NCBI GenBank assembly: GCA_029240815.1
Contig: JARDZO010000038.1
Location: 1 to 33,263 of the forward strand
Source: Brevibacillus sp.
GTDB taxonomy: Bacteria; Bacillota; Bacilli; Brevibacillales; Brevibacillaceae
DNA: 33,263 bases
Direction of reading: 5' to 3'
The notes beneath the pieces were generated by a model. It was not told the DNA's origin. It did not search any database and saw only the letters and a list, made by a program, of their open reading frames with translations. Position numbers and translations under genes: made by a program. Positions 14,724 through 23,190 of this stretch are shown piece after piece. Every line of letters starts with the position of its first letter. The stretch's first letter is position 1.

Positions 14724-14752
14724 TTGAACGTTATGTTAAGATCGCCTATTAT
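14724..14752 (+). promoter_or_regulatory. Sigma-A-type promoter of the HD-GYP gene
   Basis: TTGAAC (14724-14729), a 17-bp spacer and TATTAT (14747-14752) give a good vegetative promoter. The -10 overlaps the ATG at 14751, so that ATG would lie upstream of the transcript start. This argues for a downstream start codon. Confidence 0.65.
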
Positions 14753-14792
14753 GAAAGAACAGAATGCCAATAATCGGAAAGGACGTAGAGCC

Positions 14793-16157
14793 TTGCCACT
14801 CAAATCAACGACCAAATCCCATCTCTATCCTTTATTCCTCGTGCTTCTACCCGTTATTTTTACGGTGGTCGTTGTCATCGGGTATTCACAGGCGAAGCTG
14901 CTCTATTTTCAATCAGGCGTACACGCGATGGACAGGCAGCTGAACACCGTAACGCAAATTCTTTCGCTTTTTAACAGTCAGGTTAAAGACGGAATCCTCA
15001 GCTATACGGAAGCCGAAAATCAAATCAGAGACATGATGGTTGGTCCCAAACTTCCAGATCAGACCCGTGACCGCTCTCAAGTCAAACTGACACTCGCCCA
15101 AGGCGATGAACTGTTCGCCTTCAACTCGCAAGGCACCTTGACTGTACACGGCTCCCTCGAAGGGCAAAACATGTACAACCTTCCGGGTGACCGTTATTTG
15201 GTCAAACAAACACTAAACGAAGGAAAAACAGTCAGCACATATCAGTGGACGCAGCCTGGTGATTCCTCCAGCATCGAAAAAATCGCTGTGGTCCGCTACT
15301 TCCCCCAGTGGGACTGGTACATATGCCTCGTCTCTCCCGAAGATGAATTTTACGAGCAATTCAGTAAGGTCAAAGTGTTCCTCAACTTCCTTGTCGTAGT
15401 GAGCTACCTCATCGCCGCCATCTTGTTTACGCTCACGTACCGGAAGGAAAAAGCCCTTCTCTCCTCCACCTTGCGCGGAGAGCAGCTTGCAGAGGTCAAT
15501 CAGAGCATACTCAAATCACTCGCTGTCGCATTGGAGGAACGCGATGCCTATACGTCTGGTCACTCTCAGCGCGTGGCCTATTACATGTGCGTCATCGGAA
15601 AGCAAATGGGACTGGATGAACAAACGCTCGACCTGATGTATACGGGCGGATTACTCCATGACATCGGCAAAATTGGTATCGAAGACAGTATCCTGCTCAA
15701 GCCGGGAAGACTGACAGATGAAGAATTCCATAGCATCAAATCACATCCGGTTCGTGGCGAAGCCCTCCTGAAAAAGCTGTATGCTCAAGTGGACAAAAAG
15801 GATGCCGCGAGTATTCGATCCATCCTGGCCATTACCCGTCACCATCATGAACGCTTTGATGGCAAAGGCTATCCTGATCAGCTCCAAGAGGATAACATCC
15901 CGATCATCGCCCGCGTAACGGCCGTAGCCGATTCCTTTGATGCCATGACTTCCTCGCGTGCGTACAGAAAAGGACTTTCTTTTTCCAAAGCTTGCGACGA
16001 GATCATTCGTAATTCGGGCACTCAGTTTTGCCCAAGGGTCGTAGACGCCTTTTTCCAGAGTGTCACCGAGGAAACCTTTCACCATGCCCATCAAATTTCG
16101 CGGGCAAATGAGCTGCTCGATCCGCTCGTTGCCGAACAACGCGTTTATCCTGCCTGA
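14793..16157 (+). CDS. Cache-domain HD-GYP c-di-GMP phosphodiesterase
   Basis: A membrane-bound sensor enzyme of about 454 residues. A first helix (about 11-30) and a second (about 196-216) flank an extracytoplasmic Cache-like sensor domain. The cytoplasmic HD-GYP domain follows from about 235. HD-GYP enzymes hydrolyse cyclic di-GMP to pGpG or GMP. Visible metal and signature residues are His257 (SGHSQRV), the HD pair 289-290 (LLHDIGKIG), HHHERFDGKGYP at about 350-361 and the late VADSFDAMTSSRAY. I chose the TTG at 14793 because AAAGGA precedes it and the promoter -10 covers the ATG at 14751; that ATG and a TTG at 14724 are the alternatives. The gene is monocistronic and ends in a strong terminator. 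The signal sensed is unknown. Confidence 0.9.
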   Translation: MPLKSTTKSHLYPLFLVLLPVIFTVVVVIGYSQAKLLYFQSGVHAMDRQLNTVTQILSLFNSQVKDGILSYTEAENQIRDMMVGPKLPDQTRDRSQVKLTLAQGDELFAFNSQGTLTVHGSLEGQNMYNLPGDRYLVKQTLNEGKTVSTYQWTQPGDSSSIEKIAVVRYFPQWDWYICLVSPEDEFYEQFSKVKVFLNFLVVVSYLIAAILFTLTYRKEKALLSSTLRGEQLAEVNQSILKSLAVALEERDAYTSGHSQRVAYYMCVIGKQMGLDEQTLDLMYTGGLLHDIGKIGIEDSILLKPGRLTDEEFHSIKSHPVRGEALLKKLYAQVDKKDAASIRSILAITRHHHERFDGKGYPDQLQEDNIPIIARVTAVADSFDAMTSSRAYRKGLSFSKACDEIIRNSGTQFCPRVVDAFFQSVTEETFHHAHQISRANELLDPLVAEQRVYPA

Positions 16158-16190
16158 CACGACAATTGCAAAAACAACTCTCTGCAACAC

Positions 16191-16233
16191 AAAAAGCCAT
16201 GTTCTCCAGTCAAGCGGAGTCGCATGGCTTTTT
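16191..16233. terminator. Bidirectional Rho-independent terminator
   Basis: AAAAAGCCATG pairs with CATGGCTTTTT, with an inner CTCC/GGAG stem. It lies between the convergent HD-GYP gene and the unknown gene at 16245. Confidence 0.9.
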
Positions 16234-16244
16234 GCCTGTTCTTG

Positions 16245-16754
16245 TTACGAAATCGGTACGAGCTTGTAGGGCAAGGAAAACGAATCGAGTCTGGCTAAAA
16301 ACTTGTCATGCGCTTGATCGTCAGGGGCAATCAGCTGCAAATAACGAGTGAAGTAAAACACGATCCGGTCCTCTTCCCCTTCTTTTAACCGATAATGAGC
16401 CAGTGTCGCAATATCCTTGAGGTTGTAGAAATACTCGTAGCGCTCCTCCGTTAACGGTGCTCGGAACGTACGGCTGACCACTACTCCATTGCTCATCGTT
16501 TCCCGACTGTTATCTTTGTTCGCCCCCATAAATCGGAGAAGCTCTCCTGCGCGCTTCGCCCCTACTTTTTCAGCAAGCATACCGTCATTGTACTCGATCT
16601 CTACATCACTCAAACGACCTTGGACAGACTCGAGCATCGCCATCAAGACTTTGCGCACGGCCAGGTTTTCCGTTGCGAACTGGTTGTCAAACACATTGAA
16701 TTCAAAGGATGTGGCTTTTTCTAGACGCCTGGTATAAAAAGTGATCGCGTTCAT
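16245..16754 (-). CDS. Protein of unknown function
   Basis: A 169-residue soluble protein that I do not recognise. It begins MNAITFYTRRLEKATSFEFN and has no signal peptide, membrane helix or cysteine. Mixed charged helices and a segment RTFRAPLTEERYEYFYNLKD suggest a compact alpha/beta fold. The ATG follows GTGGAGGTGG, a strong site. The gene lies 21 bp after the stop of the M42 peptidase gene on the same strand, so the two are likely an operon. No function should be inferred beyond that. Confidence 0.75.
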   Translation of the reverse strand: MNAITFYTRRLEKATSFEFNVFDNQFATENLAVRKVLMAMLESVQGRLSDVEIEYNDGMLAEKVGAKRAGELLRFMGANKDNSRETMSNGVVVSRTFRAPLTEERYEYFYNLKDIATLAHYRLKEGEEDRIVFYFTRYLQLIAPDDQAHDKFLARLDSFSLPYKLVPIS

Positions 16755-16775
16755 AGCGCCACCTCCACTTCATCG

Positions 16776-17855
16776 TTATCGCGGCAGGATAGACTCCCAG
16801 GTCTTGCGATCCATCTTACCGATAATGGAGAACAAGAGACGTTTTGCCGCTTCGTAGTCCGCTGTATCAATGATCGATGCATGGCTGTGAATGTATCGGG
16901 ATGGGATGCCAATCACAGCAGATGGCACACCTTTGCCGTGGTTTTGAACGACGCCTGCGTCCGTAGACCCTTTGGCTACATAGATCTGATACGGAATCTT
17001 TTCCTCTTCACAGGTAGCAATCAAGAGCTCTCTGAGACCGACAGGCATGACGTACAGCGGATCGTAAATGCGCATCAGGAGTCCGCCACCCAATTTGCCG
17101 CCTTCTTCTCGAACGCCAGGAATATCACCAGCTGGGCTGGCATCTACAGCCAAGAAGAGATCGGGTTGAATCAATTCTGCTGCCGTTTTGGCTCCACGTG
17201 CTCCGGACAGCTCTTCCTGTACCGTTGCCCCGACATAGACGACATTGGGATGACCAGGTCGCTCATGCAGTTCCTTCGCCAGCTCGACAGCCAGGCTGCA
17301 TCCGTAGCGGTTATCCCATGCTTTCGCCATGATACGGCGAGGATTCGCCATCACTTGGAATGGACAGATCGGCAGAATCGGCTGTCCCGGACGAATGCCC
17401 AGACGCTCTGCTTCCTCCCGCGTATCCACTCCGATGTCGATGTACATGTTACGGACATCCATAGGGCGATTGCGCTGATCATCACTGAGCACGTGCGGAG
17501 GAATAGAGCTGATGACGCCTTCGATTACACCTTGACTGGTCATAATCTGCACTCTTTGCGCTAAAAGCACTTGCCCCCACCATCCGCCGAGCGTTTGAAA
17601 GGAAATAAACCCTTTTTCCGAAATACGTGTGACCAGAAAGCCCACTTCATCCATATGTCCCGCTACCATGATCCGCGGTCCTGTTTCATCACCGCGCATG
17701 ACGCCAAATATGCTCCCGAGATTGTCATATACGAGTTCACTTGTATAATTGCTTATGTATTCCCGCATGATATCGCGTACCGGTCCTTCAAAGCCTGGTG
17801 CGCCAGGTGCTTCCGTCAAACGTTTCCACAACTCGAGCTGAAACTCGTTTTCCAT
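16776..17855 (-). CDS. M42-family metallo-aminopeptidase
   Basis: A 359-residue enzyme of the M42 family (FrvX, YsdC, glutamyl and TET-type aminopeptidases), which removes N-terminal residues from peptides in the cytoplasm, usually as a large oligomer. The dinuclear metal site is visible: His67 and Asp69 (AGHMDEVGF), bridging Asp181 (WDNRYG), catalytic Glu214 and Glu215 (QEELSGARGAK), Asp238 (VDASPAGD) and His323 (RYIHSH). Length is normal. The ATG at 17855 is chosen because AGGAGG sits ten bases upstream; an ATG 30 bp further out includes that site in its own coding region. It probably heads an operon with the unknown gene that follows. Confidence 0.93.
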   Translation of the reverse strand: MENEFQLELWKRLTEAPGAPGFEGPVRDIMREYISNYTSELVYDNLGSIFGVMRGDETGPRIMVAGHMDEVGFLVTRISEKGFISFQTLGGWWGQVLLAQRVQIMTSQGVIEGVISSIPPHVLSDDQRNRPMDVRNMYIDIGVDTREEAERLGIRPGQPILPICPFQVMANPRRIMAKAWDNRYGCSLAVELAKELHERPGHPNVVYVGATVQEELSGARGAKTAAELIQPDLFLAVDASPAGDIPGVREEGGKLGGGLLMRIYDPLYVMPVGLRELLIATCEEEKIPYQIYVAKGSTDAGVVQNHGKGVPSAVIGIPSRYIHSHASIIDTADYEAAKRLLFSIIGKMDRKTWESILPR

Positions 17856-17954
17856 TCCAGTCGTGCCTCCTCTATGTACAACCAATAATAATGTCTACGT
17901 ACTCTATTATCTGCGAGGGCGCACAGGGATGCAACCGATCTGTAGCAGGAATGC

Positions 17955-17977
17955 GCATTCGTTTCCCGAATGCTTTT
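17955..17977 (+). other. Hairpin in the GNAT gene leader
   Basis: GCATTCG pairs with CGAATGC around TTTCC, followed by TTTTA, about 30 bp before the GNAT start codon. It could be a weak attenuator or just a leader hairpin. The short T-tract makes it doubtful. Confidence 0.35.
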
Positions 17978-18006
17978 ACATACAGATTGTTTGGGAGGAA
18001 AAAAAC

Positions 18007-18846
18007 ATGTCCATTACATTTCGCAAATTAACCAAGCCTGCTGAACTGCAGCAGGTCGAAGCCTTAGAAGGCGATGTCTGGAATACGGACGAAGTCATTC
18101 CCTACCATATGACCATTACGATCGCCAAATTTGGTGGTCTTTTTATGGGAGCTTTCGATGATGACAAGATGATTGGCTTTCTCTATAGTTTTCCCGGCTT
18201 TACCCACGGAGAACCTCACCTCTGCTCGCATATGCTCGGCTTTTTGCCTGCCTACCGCAAGCAAGGTCTGGGCGTGCAAATGAAGTGGCTGCAGCGTGAC
18301 GAAGCATTGGCCATGGGGCATACGAAGATTACGTGGACCTATGATCCCCTAGAAACGGTAAACGGCATTCTCAATATCGGCAAGCTGGGTGGAATCGTGC
18401 GCTCGTATCTACCTGACTGCTACGGCGAGCTGGACGATGAATTCAATCGTGGACTTCCAACGGACCGCTTCCTCGTCGAATGGTTCCTGGAGAGCAATCG
18501 TGTAGAACGCCTCCACGATGGACCTGGCCAAGTTCCGGAAGAGGTGAAGCATGCTCCAGAGGTGCTCTCCTACGAAATTGTCGATGAACTGCCACGCCCG
18601 CTCGACATGAGACTCGATTTGCAAGATCCCGTCTTACTGCTCTCGGTCCCTGCCCATTTTCAGGAGGTCAAACGAAAAGACATGGATACCGCAAGAGCCT
18701 GGCGCAAGATGACAAGCGAGCTGTTTCAGTCCTACATGGAAAAAGGCTACACCGTTACGTACATTGTCCGTGATCATGATGTCGTCCGTTACGTGCTCGA
18801 CAAACAACCGCTCCCTGCGATCCTTAACGCCTCTTCCCGCGGGTGA
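18007..18846 (+). CDS. GNAT-family N-acyltransferase (COG3375-like)
   Basis: A 279-residue protein with an N-terminal GNAT acyl-CoA-binding fold (about 1-130) and an extra C-terminal domain. The acyl-CoA loop is visible as RKQGLG at 84-89, following HMLGFLPAY, and TWTYDPLETVNG comes next. This long GNAT type (COG3375) has been found with NSAR/OSBS racemases, where a GNAT enzyme N-succinylates D-amino acids; that raises a possible link to the racemase gene about 9.5 kb away, which is inference only. The ATG at 18007 follows GGGAGGAAAAAAAC; frames starting at 17863 are artefacts. It is divergent from the M42 gene. Confidence 0.88.
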   Translation: MSITFRKLTKPAELQQVEALEGDVWNTDEVIPYHMTITIAKFGGLFMGAFDDDKMIGFLYSFPGFTHGEPHLCSHMLGFLPAYRKQGLGVQMKWLQRDEALAMGHTKITWTYDPLETVNGILNIGKLGGIVRSYLPDCYGELDDEFNRGLPTDRFLVEWFLESNRVERLHDGPGQVPEEVKHAPEVLSYEIVDELPRPLDMRLDLQDPVLLLSVPAHFQEVKRKDMDTARAWRKMTSELFQSYMEKGYTVTYIVRDHDVVRYVLDKQPLPAILNASSRG

Positions 18847-18867
18847 GAGCGAAATGCCCGAGGCTTG

Positions 18868-18876
18868 TGGTACAAT
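18868..18876 (+). promoter_or_regulatory. Extended -10 promoter element
   Basis: TG-G-TACAAT forms an extended -10 about 43 bp before the flavoprotein start codon. No good -35 is present, which extended -10 promoters tolerate. It suggests the flavoprotein gene can be transcribed apart from the GNAT gene. Confidence 0.4.
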
Positions 18877-18918
18877 GGGTGTTGGCCTACCCTATATGAA
18901 AAAGGACGAGAAAATTAT

Positions 18919-20220
18919 ATGCATAGATCTGAACACGATTTTGATGTCATTATTATCGGCGGCGGTCCATCCGGATTGATGGCTGCCGTCGCTGCCTCCA
19001 ATCAGGGAGCGAGAGTCTGTCTGGTAGAAAAAGGCGGCAAGCTGGGACGAAAGCTGATTATCTCAGGTGGCGGTCGATGCAATGTGACCAATGCCAAGGA
19101 GCAGGATGAACTGATCAAGCAGATGCCGGGAAACGGACGCTTCATGTACAGCGCATTCGCCCAGTTTAGCAATCGAGAAATCATCCAGTTTTTCGAGGAG
19201 CTCGGGGTCGCATTGAAAGAAGAGGATCGCGGTCGCATGTTCCCTGTGACAGATAAAGCCGTCACGGTCGCCCAAGCGTTGATAGACAAGCTGAAAAGAC
19301 AAGGCGTGACCATTCGATTAAACAGCCCAGTTAAACAAGTCCTGTATGCAGAGGGGCGCACGGTCGGGATCCAGCTGCAATCCGGTGAAGAACTGTCCGC
19401 TGCCTGTGTCATTATTGCCGTTGGTGGCTGTTCTGTACCACAGACGGGTTCCACCGGTGATGGATACACTTGGGCAAAAGATGCAGGACATACGATTACC
19501 GACCTGTATCCGACGGAAGTACCGCTGGTGGCGAACGATTCGTTCATCCTTGATAAATCGTTGCAAGGCCTCTCTCTGCGCGATGTGGAAATGACCCTGT
19601 ACGCCCCGAACGGGAAAAAGGTCAACACGCAGGAAGGTGACATGATCTTTACCCATCAGGGCTTGTCAGGTCCCGCCTCTCTGCGCATGGGTCATTATGT
19701 CTCCATTACGCAGCGAAAACACGGGTCTGTACCGCTTTCCCTTACGCTCGATCTCATGCCTGGCAAGTCTACAGAAGAAATTACGGCGGAAAGCTGGAGC
19801 CTTTTAGAAGAGCAGCCGAAGAAAGCAGTGAAGAACGTCCTGAAAGGATATTTGCCAGAACGGATTATTCCGCTCTTGCTCTCGATCGCTTCCATCCCCG
19901 AGGATACGACGCTCAGCCACATGCGCAAACAGGAGTGGGCAGGCCTGGCGAAATTCATCAAGGCATTCCCGTTGACGATCACAGGAACGCTCTCCTTACA
20001 GGAAGCATTCATCACTGGCGGCGGGGTCAGTGTAAAAGAAATTGATCCGCGCACGATGCAATCCAAATGTATGGATGGCCTCTACTTTGCCGGTGAAGTG
20101 ATGGACGTGCACGCACACACGGGCGGTTACAATATTACCATCGCCTTTTCCTCTGGCCATGTAGCAGGCACACACAGCGCCCTCGAAGCGCTGGAAAAAT
20201 ATTCTGCAAATGAGGTTTAA
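18919..20220 (+). CDS. HI0933-family FAD-dependent oxidoreductase (flavoprotein)
   Basis: A 433-residue member of the HI0933/YtfP/BaiN family of NAD(P)/FAD-dependent proteins. The dinucleotide-binding motif is near the N-terminus (DVIIIGGGPSGLMAA), followed by the family signature GRKLIISGGGRCNVTN, a second GXG-type element (VIIAVGGCSVPQTGSTGDGY) and the C-terminal FAD-binding GGYNITIAFSSGHVAG. The physiological substrate of this cytoplasmic family is unsettled. The ATG at 18919 follows AAAAGGACGAG; an in-frame start at 18865 lies within the promoter region. It stands 72 bp after the GNAT gene. An array of hairpins follows. Confidence 0.93.
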   Translation: MHRSEHDFDVIIIGGGPSGLMAAVAASNQGARVCLVEKGGKLGRKLIISGGGRCNVTNAKEQDELIKQMPGNGRFMYSAFAQFSNREIIQFFEELGVALKEEDRGRMFPVTDKAVTVAQALIDKLKRQGVTIRLNSPVKQVLYAEGRTVGIQLQSGEELSAACVIIAVGGCSVPQTGSTGDGYTWAKDAGHTITDLYPTEVPLVANDSFILDKSLQGLSLRDVEMTLYAPNGKKVNTQEGDMIFTHQGLSGPASLRMGHYVSITQRKHGSVPLSLTLDLMPGKSTEEITAESWSLLEEQPKKAVKNVLKGYLPERIIPLLLSIASIPEDTTLSHMRKQEWAGLAKFIKAFPLTITGTLSLQEAFITGGGVSVKEIDPRTMQSKCMDGLYFAGEVMDVHAHTGGYNITIAFSSGHVAGTHSALEALEKYSANEV

Positions 20221-20253
20221 GAAGGAACAGAGCGGGGAAACTATAGAGAAGGT

Positions 20254-20379
20254 ACTCTTTTTGGAAAAGAGTGATCAGCATCTTACTCCCCCCTAGTTGT
20301 AAGATGCTGGTTATCACACCTTTACTCCCTTTATCTTCCCTATACGGAGTGTCGCCTCGGTGAGCGGCGCTTCTTTTTT
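20254..20379 (+). other. Three-hairpin 3' region ending in a terminator
   Basis: Three hairpins follow the flavoprotein gene. First, ACTCTTTT/AAAAGAGT with a 3-nt loop (20254-20272). Second, an 11-bp perfect stem CAGCATCTTAC/GTAAGATGCTG with a 12-nt loop (20276-20309), extended by GTGAT/ATCAC. Third, a short CGCC/GGCG stem followed by eight T (20353-20379), the likely terminator. The first two lack T-tracts. They could be a 3' UTR fold or a small RNA. Confidence 0.5.
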
Positions 20380-20412
20380 TTGCTCTCGAATCTGGTGCCA
20401 TTCACCCAAACG

Positions 20413-20442
20413 AAAAAACACCCAATGCTATCAGCACGGGTG
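20413..20442 (-). terminator. Rho-independent terminator of the refZ-ezrA operon
   Basis: On the minus strand CACCC and TGC pair with GCA and GGGTG, followed by six T. It lies just past the small membrane protein gene. Confidence 0.75.
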
Positions 20443-20464
20443 CCTCGTTCTTGCTCTCTTCTCA

Positions 20465-20662
20465 TCATCCTACAGCTTGGTACAAATACGCAAAGCCAGC
20501 CATGATAAAAGCGAAACCAAGCAAATAAAATGTGTTTGCGCGTTGCTTGATTCGCTTTTCATCTCCTTTGAAATGGGCCGTCATGCGGGATTTCCAGCGT
20601 TTCGTTCGAGGCTGGATCATCACAACGACGCCGATCAGGAGAAGAAACAGAGGAAAATTCAA
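20465..20662 (-). CDS. Small two-helix membrane protein
   Basis: A 65-residue protein with two hydrophobic helices (FPLFLLLIGVVVMI and FYLLGFAFIMAGFAYLY) and a basic loop between them (RTKRWKSRMTAHFKGDEKRI). The start is a TTG at 20662, supported by AAGGGGTGA, which contains the stop codon of the ezrA-like gene; translation is therefore probably coupled. It is the last gene of the refZ-ezrA operon. I do not recognise the family. Both termini are predicted to lie outside, with the basic loop inside, by the positive-inside rule. Confidence 0.7.
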   Translation of the reverse strand: MNFPLFLLLIGVVVMIQPRTKRWKSRMTAHFKGDEKRIKQRANTFYLLGFAFIMAGFAYLYQAVG

Positions 20663-20669
20663 AGACGTC

Positions 20670-23144
20670 TCACCCCTTTTTCTTCCGCCGCAGCAACCAG
20701 CGCGTCTCCGTTTCCTCTGGAGCCCCTTCGACTACCAGACGCGCCTCTTCTGCTAACTGATAGGCTTCCGCGAAAGCCAGTTGTCTAAACGACTGCTCCG
20801 CTCTTGTCAGTAAATCGTTCACTTGACGGTTTTGTCTACGATAGCGGTTGGTGTATTGAATGGCTCCTTCAGCCAGCTGACACGTCGAGATGATCCGTTC
20901 TGCCATCCGCTCCGTCTCACCTACTAATTCGTTGGCATCCTGGATGAGAATCGAGACTTCCTCCAGATCGTAGCGATATTGCTCCATCATCGCCTTGATG
21001 CGTGCTAATGTCTGCACCACTTCTTCAAACAAGTACTTCAAATGATCAGGGATACCTGGCAGATAGCTTCTCTTGATTTGTTGGCGAACCCGGACCAGTG
21101 TGCCTGAGATTCGCTCCAGCTCATCGAGCGCATCATCTTCCGTCTCTATGACAAAGTGTGGTGGCTCGACCTCTGTTTTCCCGTCTTCCCACTCTGCTGG
21201 TCGCTTGGGAATGACCAGCTCGTACTCTTCTTCATCATCGAGCTCAGGTTCCACTGCCTTTTGCTGAGCTGTGGGAGCGGGAGCTTGACGTGGGGAAGAC
21301 GGGAATGGGATCGCTTTTGCATTCAGCAAAACGTCACGTTCTGCCTTACTCAATTCCGCTGCAGAGACTTCCGCAGTGTGAGGAAATGCTGTTTCATATT
21401 CCTCATCTGCGTCATAGTCGTAGGCCTTTACGGTCTCTTTTTCTGCCCGAGCTGGCTGGTAGACTGGGGCCGTTTCCGCTTGTTCTGCATACGATTCTTC
21501 ATGCTGTACGTGTTCTACATGCTGATTGTCCATGACAGCTTCTGGTTGGTCATAATTCTCAGCAAGTACCTCTGACTGGAACACCTCGTCGGCATCCCCA
21601 TCCAGATCCCCTTTTGACTGTTCGACCACATGTACGTCGGCAGGTTTGGCTTGTGCTGCTGCCGCCTCTCTTCGCGCCAGCACCGCTTCTTCCAAGCTCT
21701 GATACGTGGCGTCCATCAATACTTCAAACGCTTTTTGATGGGTTTGAACCATTTCCAGGCTGCCTTCTTCCAACGCGCTTTTTGCCGCTGCCAACAGTTG
21801 CTTGGCTTGCATCAAAGCATTTTCCAGCGTATCCTGCTCCAACTGGAAACCATCCCGAACTACCTGATCAATGCCTTCTTCGAGCTGTTTAAATTCCTCT
21901 GGCAGCTCCTTCTTGATGCGCTGGACCATTGCTGGGATCTGCTCCATCGATTTGTTCACGCTCGCAAGCAGCTGCTGCGCTTTCAATGTGGTTTCATAGG
22001 CCTGTACATCATCTCCGGCGGCACGCGAGGTATTGACCAGCTTGCGCATCGTTTCGACTTCATCCAGTGTCGATTTTAGCTCGTGAAACGAAAGTCCGTA
22101 CTCCAGCCGCAAGTCAGACAGACGTCGTTCTACTTGCTCGACCAGCTTACCGATTTCCGGGATGACGACCTTGTTTTCCTGTTTGGTTACCGCCACTTTG
22201 GACGTATCTGTTTTCAGTTCCGCCAATTCCTGCTCGATTTCGGTGATCGCCGCTCTGGCTTCATCCAGCATACCGAGCGCCAGTGTAAAACGGAAGCGAT
22301 CACATGCTTCCTCCGCATCGAGAATCATCATTTCCACATCGGGAATACGAATGCGCAGGAGATTTTCTTTTTTATCAGCGAGATGATGGTACCGAACCTC
22401 TGTCATGCCACTGGAGCGGCGCATAGGCTTTTCTACTTCGATCACATTGATTTTTTCTACCAGCTCTTCTTTCCAGTCTTCCACATCATCTACTTGTGCA
22501 AAAATGGAACGGCGGCGAATCATGGCATAAATCAGACTGACAGAAAGCCCTGCAAAGACCACCCCAATCAAATAAATCCACCATGGCACGCTGCTAAGAC
22601 TAGATCCTTCCTTGTCTTTCGTTTGGGCATCAGGCTGATCGGCCGTGCCCGCGTTCGTTGCGCCCTGGTTTGTTTTAATCCGATCCAGCTCAGAATTTAC
22701 TTCTGTGATCAGAGTCTGGATTCCGGTCAAATATTGCTTTTGGTTGCGAAACGGGTCGTAGTAGGAAGTAATTTTATCGTGGAGCATTTCGAGATTCGCA
22801 CCTTTTGACTGCAAGGACGGACCCGCGTATACCCCCAACTGCTCCGTATCTATATCAAGAACTACCATTAAGGCGTCATCGGCCAGATTGTAATTATCAA
22901 ACAGTTTCTGTGCGTAAATATCGGGGGACTCCGCTTCTGGAGATGTGCTTTCTACAACCACAACCTTGTAGCTGCCCGGATTCTCTTTGAGGGCATTGGC
23001 GAATTTTGTTCGATCTTCTTTTTTCAAATAGTTGTCAGCGTCCTGCACGACTTCATCTGATTTATCCGGAAACGGTGTGGCCAAAGCCGGATTCGCATAT
23101 AGGAACATGCCTGCCAAACAGAGCATGAATAATGATCGTTTCAC
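20670..23144 (-). CDS. ezrA: TPM-domain/EzrA-like fusion membrane protein
   Basis: An 824-residue protein. A signal peptide (1-22, cut near ALA-TP) leads an extracytoplasmic TPM domain (about 28-152; YKVVVVESTSPEAE, YAQKLFDNYNL, YAGPSLQ, YYDPFRNQKQYLTGI). One membrane helix follows (187-209). The cytoplasmic part at about 210-310 resembles the start of EzrA (VDDVEDWKEEL, ILDAEEACDRFRF), then comes coiled coil to about 500, an acidic linker (505-660) and an EzrA-like C-terminus (YLPGIPDHLK; NRYRRQN at 766-772, the QNR patch; FAEAYQLAEEA). EzrA restrains FtsZ ring formation and acts at division sites. The start is GTG with AAGGGG upstream. It follows refZ by about 46 bp. Ordinary EzrA (about 560 residues) lacks the TPM domain and linker. 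Confidence 0.8.
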   Translation of the reverse strand: MKRSLFMLCLAGMFLYANPALATPFPDKSDEVVQDADNYLKKEDRTKFANALKENPGSYKVVVVESTSPEAESPDIYAQKLFDNYNLADDALMVVLDIDTEQLGVYAGPSLQSKGANLEMLHDKITSYYDPFRNQKQYLTGIQTLITEVNSELDRIKTNQGATNAGTADQPDAQTKDKEGSSLSSVPWWIYLIGVVFAGLSVSLIYAMIRRRSIFAQVDDVEDWKEELVEKINVIEVEKPMRRSSGMTEVRYHHLADKKENLLRIRIPDVEMMILDAEEACDRFRFTLALGMLDEARAAITEIEQELAELKTDTSKVAVTKQENKVVIPEIGKLVEQVERRLSDLRLEYGLSFHELKSTLDEVETMRKLVNTSRAAGDDVQAYETTLKAQQLLASVNKSMEQIPAMVQRIKKELPEEFKQLEEGIDQVVRDGFQLEQDTLENALMQAKQLLAAAKSALEEGSLEMVQTHQKAFEVLMDATYQSLEEAVLARREAAAAQAKPADVHVVEQSKGDLDGDADEVFQSEVLAENYDQPEAVMDNQHVEHVQHEESYAEQAETAPVYQPARAEKETVKAYDYDADEEYETAFPHTAEVSAAELSKAERDVLLNAKAIPFPSSPRQAPAPTAQQKAVEPELDDEEEYELVIPKRPAEWEDGKTEVEPPHFVIETEDDALDELERISGTLVRVRQQIKRSYLPGIPDHLKYLFEEVVQTLARIKAMMEQYRYDLEEVSILIQDANELVGETERMAERIISTCQLAEGAIQYTNRYRRQNRQVNDLLTRAEQSFRQLAFAEAYQLAEEARLVVEGAPEETETRWLLRRKKKG

Positions 23145-23190
23145 TTGTCATACAACCCCTTAGCGTATGTATTCATGGGAGAGGTATTGC

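Noticed and set aside
16776..17855. M42 peptidase as the desuccinylase of an NSAR pathway
   Set aside because: The known desuccinylase of that pathway is of the M20 type; M42 enzymes act on peptides, and the residues fit a normal aminopeptidase.
22083..22808. 241-residue plus-strand ORF
   Set aside because: It is antisense to the TPM/EzrA-like gene; Phe- and His-rich composition marks it as a shadow of coiled-coil codons.
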